Assembly (NCBI GenBank): GCA_025642065.1
Contig: JAODUP010000479.1
Span: forward strand, 413,501 to 477,500
From: Paralvinella palmiformis
Lineage: Eukaryota; Annelida; Polychaeta; Terebellida; Alvinellidae
DNA length: 64,000 nucleotides
Direction of reading: 5' to 3'
Shown: in pieces, positions 12,955 through 23,884 of the stretch
How the letters are laid out: every line of letters begins with the position of its first letter
Position numbering within the stretch: the first letter of the stretch is position 1
The notes under the pieces: generated by a model
Database searches by the model: none
What the model saw: only the letters and a program-made list of their open reading frames with translations
Told to the model about the DNA's origin: nothing
Program-made: the position numbers and the translations under genes

Positions 12955-13343
12955 GATGAATATAGGTTAGCATTCTCATATGTAGGCTATTAATAATTTC
13001 CGATATATTGCTGACCAGGTACCCACATTCCGTATATACAGTATATCATTGTAGAGTTCAGCAATATGCTTCTAATCAGTATCTAACAAATGGCCGTGTT
13101 AGAGAACTAAACCATCATTTTATGGCGGGAATAAATTTAGTTTTTATTGGACATTTGGCGATTTGATTTAATAACTGACGTAATTAAACAGGTTCATGAT
13201 CATACCAGTCACAAAGTATCACGTATTATCAGAATGGAGTTATCAGTTTAACAAACACGCATGCCAATCATATACATAACTACCGAATTAGGTTTCAACT
13301 TGTGGGTGGTGACAGTTTGCTTGAAATATAATAACAAAACACA

Positions 13344-13346
<3 letters not shown>
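12952..13346. other. Non-coding stretch, nothing recognised
   Basis: AT-rich sequence between two (TA)n arrays, with no gene or known repeat identified. Confidence 0.5.

Positions 13347-13347
<1 letters not shown>

Positions 13348-13408
<61 letters not shown>
13348..13408. repeat. (TA)n microsatellite
   Basis: About 30 TA units, just left of family B. Confidence 0.95.
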
Positions 13409-13411
<3 letters not shown>

Positions 13412-13680
13412 CCTTAATCTCTACCCTTCTAGATCTGCAGTCTCATATCATAGACATGTATCATGTCATTATCACAGACAGTCATCTAGCTTGTTGTTGA
13501 TGTATACAATACAAACAGGTTGTCTGAGGTAAGTAACTGTAGTTATCATTGACCTTATGGTACATTAGACATCTATAATCTCTGTTGATAAAATAAGTAT
13601 TCTACTGATAAAAAAAACCTGGGACTTGACAAAACCTGTAATGGAATATTATCATGTGAATATACGTAACAACCCCTCCA
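13412..13680 (+). repeat. Family B tag, copy 2 (long form)
   Basis: Carries CTCATATCATAGACATGTAT, CATGTCATTATC and TTGTTGTTGATGTATA. It continues through GGTACATTAGACA to GACTTGAC and AATATACGTAAC, as in the copy at 31255. A (TG)n run follows, and this copy starts the macro-block at 13.4 kb. Confidence 0.85.
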
Positions 13681-14548
13681 TGTGTGTGTGTGTGTGTGTC
13701 ACTCTATCACGTATACCTTGTATATTATATGTAAAATAATTAGTTTTGTGTGTAGAATCGTCGTTATATGTTTTTTGTTTAAAGGGATAACTTTGGGATG
13801 GCCACCAGGTAATAATTACATATATAGCTATATATGCACCCATCCTCAGCGTTAGAAAATCAGAAGCGATGTCGTTAAACGGCTAGGGGAGCAAAACTCT
13901 GCCAATACACGTAGATGACGTCAGTACACATCTCTGTCCGGAATATTTATTAGGATGCTTTATGTGTTAAACAATTGTTTTTTATGGTCTGAATTTCTGC
14001 GTACTCATAAATTAAATATTCAAGTATTGTAATTATGTGTTTAGCAATTAATACAATTATTATTTAACAAACAACTGACTACATACAGTGAGTAGATCTA
14101 GCTGCTGTATTTAATATTTATCTTAAGAATGTTTTATAATGATATATGTATGTGATGATTAAGCTATTTGGTGTTGTGAGCTTACTGGATCTAATAATTA
14201 CACACATCCATCGTACAAATAATAATGAACATATCTAGCAGACTAACGGATGTGACAGGATTTGGGCAAGATCACATTGGTATTCCCGTAATTCCGGGAA
14301 CTCTCTATATCCGTTATGTGTATATTATTAAATGAAATTGACAAAACGTTAACAATATATACTGCCATCGAAACAAACGGTTGAACTTTTATAAGCCGCA
14401 TAGCCATTTGACAAATAATTATGAGTATGCGTTGTTTGTTGACAACGAATCAACAAACAACGGACATACAAACACAAATACATACACTCACATATTATCT
14501 CACACACACGCACATACATGCAGACACACACACACACACCCGCAGACA
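13681..14548 (+). repeat. Segment shared with 21545-22480 (family E)
   Basis: After a short TG tract the sequence follows 21545-22480: GGATAACTTTGGGATGGCCACC versus GGATAACTTTGAGATGACCAC, CATCCTCAGCGTT, GGATATTCCCGTAATTC-like words and CAACGAATCAACAAACA. CA-rich repeats at about 14460-14560 end it. No coding seen. Confidence 0.75.
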
Positions 14549-15826
14549 CCCATACACATAACACTTTTATAAATGAAGGTACAGAAATCAACAATGAATG
14601 ACAAGGAATGTTCTCTCGGTTGATTCACCATCACCGGAACCTGGATAAGTAATACCTAACCTTGCATTAATAGGTCATGACTAGCTTTTAGCTGATGAAT
14701 ATAGGGAAAAGGTACATCAAAGACCTAATACTCTAACACTGATAACTGTTTTGTTGATGGATATGAAATACATGCGATTAATTATATAGCATTTGCCCAG
14801 AAAATAACTTGTAGGATGTCACATTGGTAGTAATTGGTCAATTAATTAGAGAGCTAGCGGCATGGAGAGAAAATTAGGAGAAAAACAAATGTAAGAACCA
14901 GCCAAGAAGATCAATAAACTGACAGACGGACAGACGGTTGAATGAATATTCTCTCCGAAAATAAACAGGAATAAGTCTAACAAATCCAGTCTTTGCTTTT
15001 CCAACTAGATGGTTAATCCAGAAGAACTGTTAGTGTGTGTTACTTGTTACTTAACTAGTTGCACGGCAAATAATGTTACCTTACTGTGTCTTATACCGAC
15101 CTAGTTATGACACGAGTCCATTTTGTTTTCCGTTCACGTAATCGCCTTTCAGGGGCTGGTTCAGGACACTCGGTACTCTTGCAAATCCAACTAGCTGGCC
15201 GTTAAAGGCAAGTTTACACATTTAGAAATTGTCTAGTGTCGAGACTACTGGGGGCCTTTTTCAGAATTTGAAGAAGGTGAGTGACCTTGGTTATGACTCG
15301 AACCCGGATCTTATTCATAGTGTCTATTGTCGATCTATCCCATCATTCCAAGGAATACCATCAATATCTTATTTACCTCTACAAAGATGCATCATATCTG
15401 ATCCTAACATTATACATCAAAGGACATTGGATGGTGTCAAAGAAAAGATGGAAACATGTCAAACAAAGGGTTCTTATGTGTCAACGAAGGTGTTGAATGG
15501 TACAAAAAGGTTTTAGGTGTCAAACACAATTTCTTTAGATGGTCGACAAAGGTTTACCAGACGCCAAACATACTATGGTAAGTTTGCAATAGACCTGGAC
15601 ACTTGTTTGGTTTGACTAAAAGTATCTACAAAGTTTGGTAAGAGAATTAACTATTTAAAAAAAACCAGATATACACCAAGTAATATACGTTCATCGTAAG
15701 TTTATAGGATAAACATTAACGTGTTGTGCACTTATTTAGGTACCTTGACGTACGAAAGCCTATGAGTAATGTCTTCCACATAGTCTTCGAAGATTGTGGA
15801 GATAATGATATTTCCTTATATTTTTT

Positions 15827-15867
<41 letters not shown>

Positions 15868-16700
15868 TATTTCAAAGTATAAAATATAGAAAAAAGGGAA
15901 CTGACATAATTTCAACAATAAACTACCATCGTTCTCTTTATTCCCGTATATCTGTAACCTGTCAAAGTCCATAGTAATATTAACCTCGTATCTAGTTATA
16001 TTTGGTTTTGTCTGATCTTGTAACTTGAAATAATGAACAGGTAGATAGTGCTTTAATCATAGAAATGTAAGTGAATCACTGCCCGATTGTGTGTATGCGT
16101 ATATGTGTGTACATGGGTTTGTGTGTGCATGCGTGTGTGTGCATGCGTTTCTGTGTACGTGATCCTAGTGTGTGTGTGTCACTCCGAAAGTGAGGCAATC
16201 AGTGAGTTACTCAATGAGTATTAATCATGAATATTATAATCTAACCACTTCCGACAGTTGAGTTGAATTTATTTAGCGAAGAGCCCTCTGTCAGGATAAA
16301 CACTTACCACACACAGACATACCAGATTTGTACCCACAAACTAGCGCTTTACAGAACAACCCTAAAATCACTACAAAGAAAAGATGGAAACATGTCAAAC
16401 AAAGGGTTCTTATGTGTCAATAAAAGTGTTGAATGGCACAAAAAGGTTTCAGGAAATGCTGCACCCCTACTTCCTACCCCAGCTGGGAGAGAAAGCACGA
16501 ATTAATTAATTAACCAAATAAATCGACACACAATATACACATCATCGGTTACCCTCTGGTAACAGTTTTTCTTGGTCTCAGATGGCACAAGTCTCTTCTA
16601 ATATCTCTAGTATATATTTTCATACAGATCACAAATCTGATGTTAATCAATCAGATGTAGACACGAGGTAATCAACATTTGGGGTCACGAATAACCATAT
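14549..16700 (+). repeat. Family D non-coding repeat, copy D1
   Basis: Starts near ACACTTTTATAAATGAAGGTA and is collinear with D2 (23890) and D3 (32790). Shared words include GATTCACCATCACCGG, AGACTGACAGACGG-type and CCGACCTAGTTATG, CCCGGATCTTATTCATA, and a right end AATCTGATGTTAATCAATCA. A tRNA-like word occurs near 16320. The frames at 15229-15516 and 16263-16505 have no homology I recognise. D1 also holds a 79-bp internal copy (see findings). Confidence 0.8.
15831..15865. repeat. (TA)n microsatellite inside D1
   Basis: About 17 TA units. D2 and D3 lack it at this point. Confidence 0.9.
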
Positions 16701-16756
16701 ATATACATGGCCTCAATATAGTAAAAAACATACACACATGCAGATCCAAGCAAACC

Positions 16757-16761
<5 letters not shown>

Positions 16762-16799
<38 letters not shown>

Positions 16800-16800
16800 A
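16762..16800. repeat. (TA)n microsatellite
   Basis: About 18 TA units following the D1 right end. Confidence 0.9.
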
Positions 16801-16885
16801 CGGTTTTCTTTTAAAGGGTTGTTCTGGTTAGTGAGTGGGCTAGATTAATGCTGCTACTCCTTAGTAATCGATAACCTACTAACAT

Positions 16886-17088
16886 TATTACTACTACTAC
16901 TACTACTACTACTAGTAGTAGTAATAGTAGTAATAGTAGTAGTAGTAGTAGTAGTAGTAGGGGGAGGAGGAGGAGGAGCAGTAGTAGTAGTAGTTTTGTA
17001 ATAAATACTACTACTACTATTACTACTATTATTATTACTATTAATACTTATAATAATAAAAATAATAATAATAATAATACTTATTTCG
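16886..17088. repeat. Inverted (ACT)n/(AGT)n and (AAT)n trinucleotide tract
   Basis: (TAC)n on the left passes directly into (TAG)n at about 16913, so the two arms are reverse complements. A (GGA)n patch and AGTAGT follow, then (ACT)n and (ATT/AAT)n. The ACT and AGT parts can fold back on each other. Confidence 0.9.
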
Positions 17089-17404
17089 TGCTATGTACTA
17101 CGAAGGAAGATTGTATATATCATTTAACAAAACATACTACAAACATAAAGATCTTTACCCTAGAGTGGTTAACTAAACATTTTAACTAAACATAAATTAA
17201 CATTGAATTTGATAACTCCAGAAACGCTGCTATCACCTACACATTTAAAGTTAATGTTAACAATTAATATCCTGAGCTACATGTGACACATTTATAAACA
17301 TTTGAGGAAAACTAATCTTGTTTAGAATCGGAAAACGTATTGATGTAAGTCATTTCTTACTGAATTACACGCATACTCATAAAGATATGCATTCATAGAT
17401 ACAT
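17089..17404. other. Non-coding stretch, nothing recognised
   Basis: AT-rich, with no gene, SINE or transposon end recognised. Confidence 0.5.
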
Positions 17405-17405
17405 A

Positions 17406-17478
17406 GTATCGTTAGTATAGTGGTAAGTATCCCCACATGGCACGGGAGATCGGGGTTCAATTCCCCGACGGGCAGCCA
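17406..17478 (+). pseudogene. tRNA-Asp-like pseudogene or SINE head with 3' CCA
   Basis: Box A reads TTAGTATAGTGG (17412-17423). The T arm CGGGG-TTCAATT-CCCCG (17451-17467) pairs perfectly, and the body is close to metazoan tRNA-Asp. The anticodon region is shortened by about 2 nt and GTC is replaced, and only the lower half of the acceptor stem pairs. CCA directly follows the discriminator base at 17476-17478, as in a mature tRNA. Not a working tRNA gene. Confidence 0.7.
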
Positions 17479-17784
17479 ATCCGGCGTCGTGAAGAAGCTT
17501 GTAAAGGTTAGCTGATGCTAGCGTATTTATTGTGAAATATTAGGACACCAGAGAATGGTGTGTATTCTTTATGTGTATTATTACTAAGCGTAATTATGTG
17601 TATTTTCCTTTGTCCCTATTTGTGTGTGGCCATAATGGTATTTTGATAGGTTGTGCGAAATCTCAATGTAAATGCCTTTGTATTATGCAAGTCATTGTAT
17701 GAGCTGGCCATACACCATTCGTTGTCATAGTGCCAAACGCTGACAGCATAGAGTACTGGCCTATTGTATTGTTAAATACGGGAC

Positions 17785-17852
17785 AGGTTAGTCTAGTGGT
17801 AACGTTCGTGTCTTGTAATCATAGGGTCCTGAGTTCGAGTACACCGCGTTCC
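17785..17852 (+). pseudogene. tRNA-like sequence (Thr-like, TGT) or SINE head
   Basis: Box A TTAGTCTAGTGG (17788-17799) and box B GAGTTCGAGTAC (17831-17842) are spaced as in a tRNA. A loop CTTGTAA places a TGT anticodon at 17814-17816. Anticodon and acceptor stems pair poorly, so this is a decayed tRNA or a SINE promoter region. Confidence 0.6.
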
Positions 17853-17980
17853 AATTTATTTATTTTTTGTTGGCAATGTAATTATATTATTTACCAGTTG
17901 TTGTTTTATATCTTTGAAGTTAATCCTCATTACATTGACGTCGTCGTTATTATGAGTTATTAGTTCGTCGGGATTTGTTG

Positions 17981-18014
17981 TACGTCATTATACGTCATCA
18001 ATAGTTATACGTCA
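17981..18014. other. Three TACGTCA words clustered
   Basis: TACGTCA at 17981, 17991 and 18008. They resemble CREB/ATF sites, but no gene is nearby, so function is unproven. Confidence 0.4.
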
Positions 18015-18183
18015 TAAGGTCATTATTGATCGCCGTTAGTCGTATATGTCGTTGTTATATGTATGAATAAATTGATTGACGCATTATACATCTGTGTCAT
18101 TGATACGGCGCAAGTGGAAGCTGAGTGTTACACTTGCATTCACACATATGTACATGTATATGTGCATGCATATACATTACGGC

Positions 18184-18187
<4 letters not shown>

Positions 18188-18233
<46 letters not shown>
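18188..18233. repeat. (TA)n microsatellite
   Basis: About 23 TA units just left of family B copy 3. Confidence 0.95.
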
Positions 18234-18236
<3 letters not shown>

Positions 18237-18239
18237 CCT

Positions 18240-18440
18240 CGTACGTATCCCTAAATGTATCATATCATAGACATTTATCATGTCATTATCCCAGACACTC
18301 ACCCAGCTAGTTGTTGATGTACAGATACTAAGAGGTCATCTGATGTAACTAAATGTAGTTATAATTTACTTGAGGGTACATTACTGATACAGTAAGTATC
18401 TAACTGACAAACAACGGTATATGTGTAGATTCTTAGATTT
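18240..18440 (+). repeat. Family B tag, copy 3
   Basis: Carries ATCATATCATAGACATTTAT, CATGTCATTATCCCAGACA and GTTGTTGATGTACA. It ends near CTAACTGACAAACAACGGTA and is followed by a GT tract and family A. Confidence 0.85.
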
Positions 18441-18529
18441 GTGTGGGTGAGTGTGTGCGTGTGTGAATGTGTATCTGTATGTGAGTGCGTGTGCGTGTGC
18501 GAGTTGGTGTGTGTGTGTGTGTGTGTGTT
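18441..18529. repeat. (GT)n-rich tract
   Basis: Interrupted GT/GTGC repeats ending in (GT)12 against the family A start. Confidence 0.9.
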
Positions 18530-19340
18530 TTAGGGTACACAGTAAGAGGCAACAGGCACAAAGCATCAACATATCTAAACATCCTTCGAAACCTACCTCC
18601 ATAAATCTAAATACAACTATACATACATTAATCTAAAAATAAAATGTTCCATACCTCCACATATTGATAGATGTGTGCGTATACCTAAGCATGTGTCTGG
18701 TCTACTCATCAGCTTGTGGGAACCAGCTAATTCGCTTTTCGTACGCGACAAATATGTCACGCCCACAGGAAAGCGGCTACATGCAGGCTACGTACAAAAA
18801 GCGGAAGCACGTAAAAACATACCATTTGATACCACAGCTCGCAACAAACAACACGTGCGTGTGGTTCAATGGTGACTTGCTACATACATATCATAAACTA
18901 TTTTGACACCACAGTTTACATTCAACAGTAATTTTCTGTGGTCCAAAAGAAACCTGTATATAAAGCATTTCGACACCTCAGATGCTGACCTCAGCTTTAT
19001 TCGGGATTCGAATAACTGAATAAATCCTACCTATATGAACCATTTATCAATACACGTCCGACTGGTCTGGCGTCGAAGTTCTTCTCTAACCTAAGTGAAA
19101 ATTCAAGCCCTATATATAGCCTCAGCGTGTTCACAAACATTACAGTTTGTTCATAACAAAGAGAATGTACACTAACTCAGTATGGACTCACTAAAGCGAT
19201 TTAACTAAAATATAAACAAAGTAGCAATACCGCACAGTGGATTATTACTGGACTAGAACGAAATATCGTCTGAAACCTGAGTAAATACTACGATTTACTC
19301 GAACCTAACAGCTAACCCTCATACGTTTCCGTTCATCACT
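18530..19340 (+). repeat. Family A interspersed repeat, copy 2 (longest)
   Basis: Runs from TTTTAGGGTACACAGTAAGA to AACCCTCATACGTTTCCGTT and CATCACTAA. The same far end is seen in the inverted copy at 62822. It contains short frames at 18664-18906 that are repeated in other copies but show no conserved domain. Unclassified and about 0.8 kb. Confidence 0.9.
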
Positions 19341-19830
19341 AAGGGAACGTTCATTCACGCTTAATTTAGCGCCCCTAAGTATATGCAGTTAGGTGTGGTG
19401 GGATCTAAATTAAAGCACCTATCCACTTGATCTATTTGACCCATGGTCGAGAACATCGGATTTCAGGCAGATCTCCGATACTGCGAATGACACGTCGGGA
19501 TTATAATAGCTATACATTTAACAAATTTCCTATATCAGTGTAATCTAATTACTCATAATATGGGAAAAAACTCTTTCCGCAGCTTAATACCCATGGAGAT
19601 GCCTGCCGGAGTAACAAACGACTCCAGGAGTATAAATCCATCAAGCAGCATTGTTTGAATTAATAGGTCGTTTCGCCAGACCACATAAGAGGACAACAAT
19701 ATAGATTCTACATTATACATAACAAAGCTAATAAACTCAACATGTTTTAATAACGACATAACTTTCTTACATTGGTGTAATAAGGAATCTGGATGGAAAT
19801 AGATAAGATGTCTGGCACGGGCAATGTGCT
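19341..19830. other. Unrecognised stretch with a 110-codon minus frame
   Basis: A minus frame at 19553-19885 starts inside family A copy 3 and runs through otherwise unique DNA. It has no motif, signal or partner exon that I can identify. The frame may be chance, or a fragment of something older. Confidence 0.35.
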
Positions 19831-20037
19831 TTTTAGGGTACATAGTAAGAGGCAACAGGCACAGAGCATCAACATATCTAAACATCCTTCGAATCCTACC
19901 TCCATTAATCTAAATACAGCTATACATACATTAATCTAAAAATAAAATGTTCCATACCTCCACATATTGATATATGTGTGCGTATACCTAAGCATGTGTC
20001 TGGTCTACTCATCAGCCTGTGGGAACCAGCTAATTAG
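19831..20037 (+). repeat. Family A interspersed repeat, copy 3 (truncated)
   Basis: Starts TTTTTAGGGTACATAGTAAG and stops at GGGAACCAGCTAATTAGCG, where full copies continue TTCGCTTTTCGTA. Unlike the others it has no (TG)n at its left edge. Confidence 0.9.
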
Positions 20038-20379
20038 CGAATAAGCAGAAATAAAAACAATCAACATTCAGGATTTAGTAAATTCATTTTTGTTGTTATA
20101 TTTTATTGTTTAGTGTATCGAAGTTAACAGCCAAGATTGACTCCCTCGATTACTTACTACATGTTCATAAATATTTTAATCATGTGACACAGTTTATATT
20201 ACTATTATGGCCCCAAAACGGAAACGACATTGTTGATGGGTTACTGGTAATGAATTACAGAGGCATATATAAGCATACCTACAAGCATACATACATACAA
20301 GCATACATACATACCTTCATAGAAGTAGACAGACAGGCAGACAGAGGTTCATTGATATATATACTCATGACCCCCATTT
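20038..20379. other. Non-coding stretch with (CATA)n
   Basis: No gene recognised. CATACATA/CAAGCATA repeats lie at about 20270-20320. Confidence 0.5.
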
Positions 20380-20580
20380 TATACCTTTCCACATCCGGAG
20401 ACGGCGTTATATTATGTCATTATCTTAGACAATCCTCCAGTTTGCTGTCGATGTATGGAATACTAACCAGTCATCTGATGTGGCTAACTGTCATTATCAT
20501 TGATATAAGGGTCCATTACACAACAACTCTGTCTGCTGATACGTCAGGTATCTGACTGATTAACAACAGTGTATTGGTAT
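20380..20580 (+). repeat. Family B tag, copy 4 (diverged)
   Basis: Recognisable through TTATGTCATTATCTTAGACA, CCAGTTTGCTGTCGATGTAT and GTCATCTGATGTGGCTAACT, with more changes than other copies. It opens the macro-block at 20.4 kb. Confidence 0.7.
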
Positions 20581-20603
20581 AATGAAATATTTCCCTCTTC
20601 GTC

Positions 20604-20604
20604 T

Positions 20605-20675
<71 letters not shown>

Positions 20676-20680
20676 TTATG

Positions 20681-20748
<68 letters not shown>
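20604..20748. repeat. Compound (CT)n(TA)n(GT)n microsatellite
   Basis: CT 20605-20631, TA to about 20670, GT about 20683-20748. Family A begins at its GT end. Confidence 0.95.
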
Positions 20749-20751
<3 letters not shown>

Positions 20752-21545
20752 AGGGTACATAGTAAGAGGCAACAGGCACAGAGCATCAACATATCTAAAC
20801 ATCCTTCGAAACCTACCTCCATAAATCTAAATACAACTATACATACATTAATCTAAAAATAAAATGCTCCATACCTCCACATATTGATAGATGTGTGCGT
20901 ATACCTAAGCATGTGTCTGGTCTACTCATCAGCCTGTGGGAACCAGCTAATTCGCTTTTCGTACGCGACAAATATGTCACGCCCACATGAAAGCGGCTAC
21001 ATGCAGGCTACGTACACAAAGCGGAAGCACGTAAAAACATACCATTTGATACCACAGCTCGCAACAAACAACACGTGCGTGTGGTTCAATGGTGACTTGC
21101 TACATACATATCATAAACTATTTTGACACCACAGTTTACATTCAACAGTAATTTTCTGTGGTCCAAAAGAAACCTGTATATAAAGCATTTTGATACCTCA
21201 GATGCTGACCTCAGCTTTATTCTGGGTTCGAATAACTGAATAAATCCTACCTATATGAACCATGTATCAATACACGTCCGACTGGTCTGGCGTCGAAGTT
21301 CTTCTCTAACCTAAGTGAAAATTCAAGCCCTATATATAGCCTCAGCGTGTTCAAAAGACATTACAGTTTGTTCATAACAAAGAGAATGTACACTAACTCA
21401 GTATGGACTCACTGAAGCGATTTAACTAAAATATAAACAAAGTAGCAATACCGCACAGTGGATTATTACTGGACTAGAACGAAATATCGTCTCAAACCTG
21501 AGTAAATACTACGATTTACTCGAACCTAACAGCTAACCCTCTTGT
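20749..21545 (+). repeat. Family A interspersed repeat, copy 4
   Basis: Nearly identical to copy 2 over its whole length. It ends at CAGCTAACCCTC, 20-odd bases short of the copy 2 end, where a TG tract takes over. The high identity to 18530-19325 points to a recent copy. Confidence 0.9.
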
Positions 21546-22480
21546 GAGTGTGTGTGTGTGTGTCACTTGATCATTTATTATAAATAAAATATGTGCTTGT
21601 GTGTGTAGAATCATCGTTATGTGTTTCTGTTTAGATGGATAACTTTGAGATGACCACTAAGTGACTAATTAATTATGTTGCTATATTTGCACGCATCCTC
21701 AGCGTTGTCATGGCATGAGTGGTGACGTTACACACCTAACAGAGAAATATTATGCTAAAACACAGACATGCTGATGACTTCAGAACACATCGCTCTCCGC
21801 GAAGATTGTTGAGTGAACACGGACAGACTTTAATATTGATTAGGATACTCTATGTGCTATACGACTGCTGTTCGGGATCTGCTTACTATCATATCGAATA
21901 TCAAAATATTGTAAAGATGTTTGTTTATTAGCAATTAATAAGATTATTATTTTAATTAACTGAATACTTAAAATGACTAGAATTAATTACATCTCCAGTT
22001 TAAACAAAGAATTACATATTATGCAGTAAAAAGAAATTGACAAAGAATTGCTTTAAACAATTATGGCATGGCTGGATCCTTTATTTAATATTTTATTTAA
22101 AATGCTTTTGAATTACATAGAATATTTACAATTCAGATTTTTTGTGAATTAAGATTACTGATTCTAAGAATTCCACATATACAAATAATTATGGAAATGT
22201 CTGGAAAACTGACGTGATAGTTCTCAGTATCCGAACATATGTCACAGGACTTGTGCACGATAACATAGGTATTCCCGTAATCACGGATATATGTGTCCAC
22301 TGTCTGTATATCCATTATGTTTATATGCGTATTTAAGATATAAAATATGACTAGAAGTTAGCGAACTATATTGTCATCGAAACCAATGCTTGAACTTGTA
22401 GAAGTGCCATTGCCCTTTGGTCATTAAATATCAATGTACGTTATTTGTTAGCAACGAATCAACAAACAGCACACTTTCTT
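21546..22480 (+). repeat. Segment shared with 13681-14455 (family E)
   Basis: The TG tract, GTCACTTGATCATTTATTAT, GGATAACTTTGAGATGACCAC, CATCCTCAGCGTTGT, ATTCCCGTAATCACGG and CAACGAATCAACAAACAGC match the 13.7-14.5 kb segment in order. Confidence 0.75.
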
Positions 22481-23665
22481 TAAATGAATAATACCAGCCG
22501 TTAATGTGCAGTTTCGGGGGAAAGTTAGTAAAATTTCTGAATTATCTAAAACAAAATAGGTAAGCAATATACATGTAAAATACCCAAAATTGCAACAAGT
22601 GAATATCTGGATGGATAAAACAACTATTCAAATTTAAAGTATACATTTTCCATACAGATCATTTTCGATGGCACGAGGATAATGTGTGGGTGGCATAGGT
22701 ACAGTAAACTTATATTGCCTGATATTTCAATTGTCAGGTATTTCATATCATTCACGAACCTGGCAAGGTTAACATATAATATTTTAAAATTCAAGGAAAG
22801 CATAACGAATTTAGTTTATATCCAAATGTTTTAATTAGCGTAATGTGTGCCAGTAAACTAATACGAAGTTGGAAAATTCTGTTCCAACAACTTATTGAGA
22901 ACAATGTGGGGAATATATACCCTTCGATACCTCTTCTAAAATCAGTTATTAGTTATTATGTTCGCATTATGATTACAACTTCTAAATATACGTTGAATTG
23001 TTAGTCAACATCGTCACTGGGTTTAATCGAATATTTATACATATAAATAAATAGCCAATTTAAATTACCTAAATAAGACATTTGTGAGCCTTTATTGTAA
23101 TCACGCCGAATCTACTATAATTTAATCTCTATCATTAATGACATAATAAGGAAAACCACAAATAAACTGGTTTATCATTGATCAATGTTGTTTATAATCC
23201 TGTAACGGTACATGTGCCATATAATGATTAGCAATAATTCGAAACTATTAGAGTATGATAATTGGGCTTCGGCGGCAATGTGTATACTGGGATTAGCCGG
23301 TGTTAATGAGCTCATAGAGGAATAAGATGGTAAATTAATGTCGGTATCACAAAGCTGAATGATGGTCAAGGTTATAAGAGACTTGTTATATGATGGCTAA
23401 TGAGAAGACACTATGTCTGCTAACAGTCTATAATACATTTACCATTTTAGAATACATATATTCGCAATAGAGCAAACCATCAATGGCAAATTAGAAGCGT
23501 CCTTAGCAATAAGAAAGAATTGTTTAAAACACAATTCTATGGAAATGGCTGATTACTATCTAAGGATGTTATTATATAATAAATTGGTTATTTACAGCGA
23601 CTAATATATAGCAATCAAGTCATCCCTAGTATTACTTTAGGTAATTAATTAATTGCACTACAGTA

Positions 23666-23666
<1 letters not shown>
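22481..23666. other. Non-coding stretch, nothing recognised
   Basis: Sits between families E and D, where D1 has no equivalent length. No gene or familiar repeat was seen. Confidence 0.5.

Positions 23667-23708
<42 letters not shown>
23667..23708. repeat. (TA)n microsatellite
   Basis: About 20 TA units, followed by CA-rich repeats to about 23880. Confidence 0.9.
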
Positions 23709-23710
<2 letters not shown>

Positions 23711-23884
23711 TAAATATATATTTAGTACACGCATGCACACATACACATATATGCAAATACACACAAATATATACATACGCGCGCCCACACAAATTTATTA
23801 ACCGTCAAGCGCAAAACCACTCATACATACATAATAACACAGACACGCACATACACTCAAACACACAAACATGCTCAGGCATAC

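Noticed and set aside
17406..17478. Functional tRNA-Asp gene
   Set aside because: The anticodon arm is shortened, the anticodon is altered and the upper acceptor stem is unpaired.
18533..18545. TTAGGG-like telomere repeat at family A starts
   Set aside because: Only a single TTTTAGGG word, not tandem.
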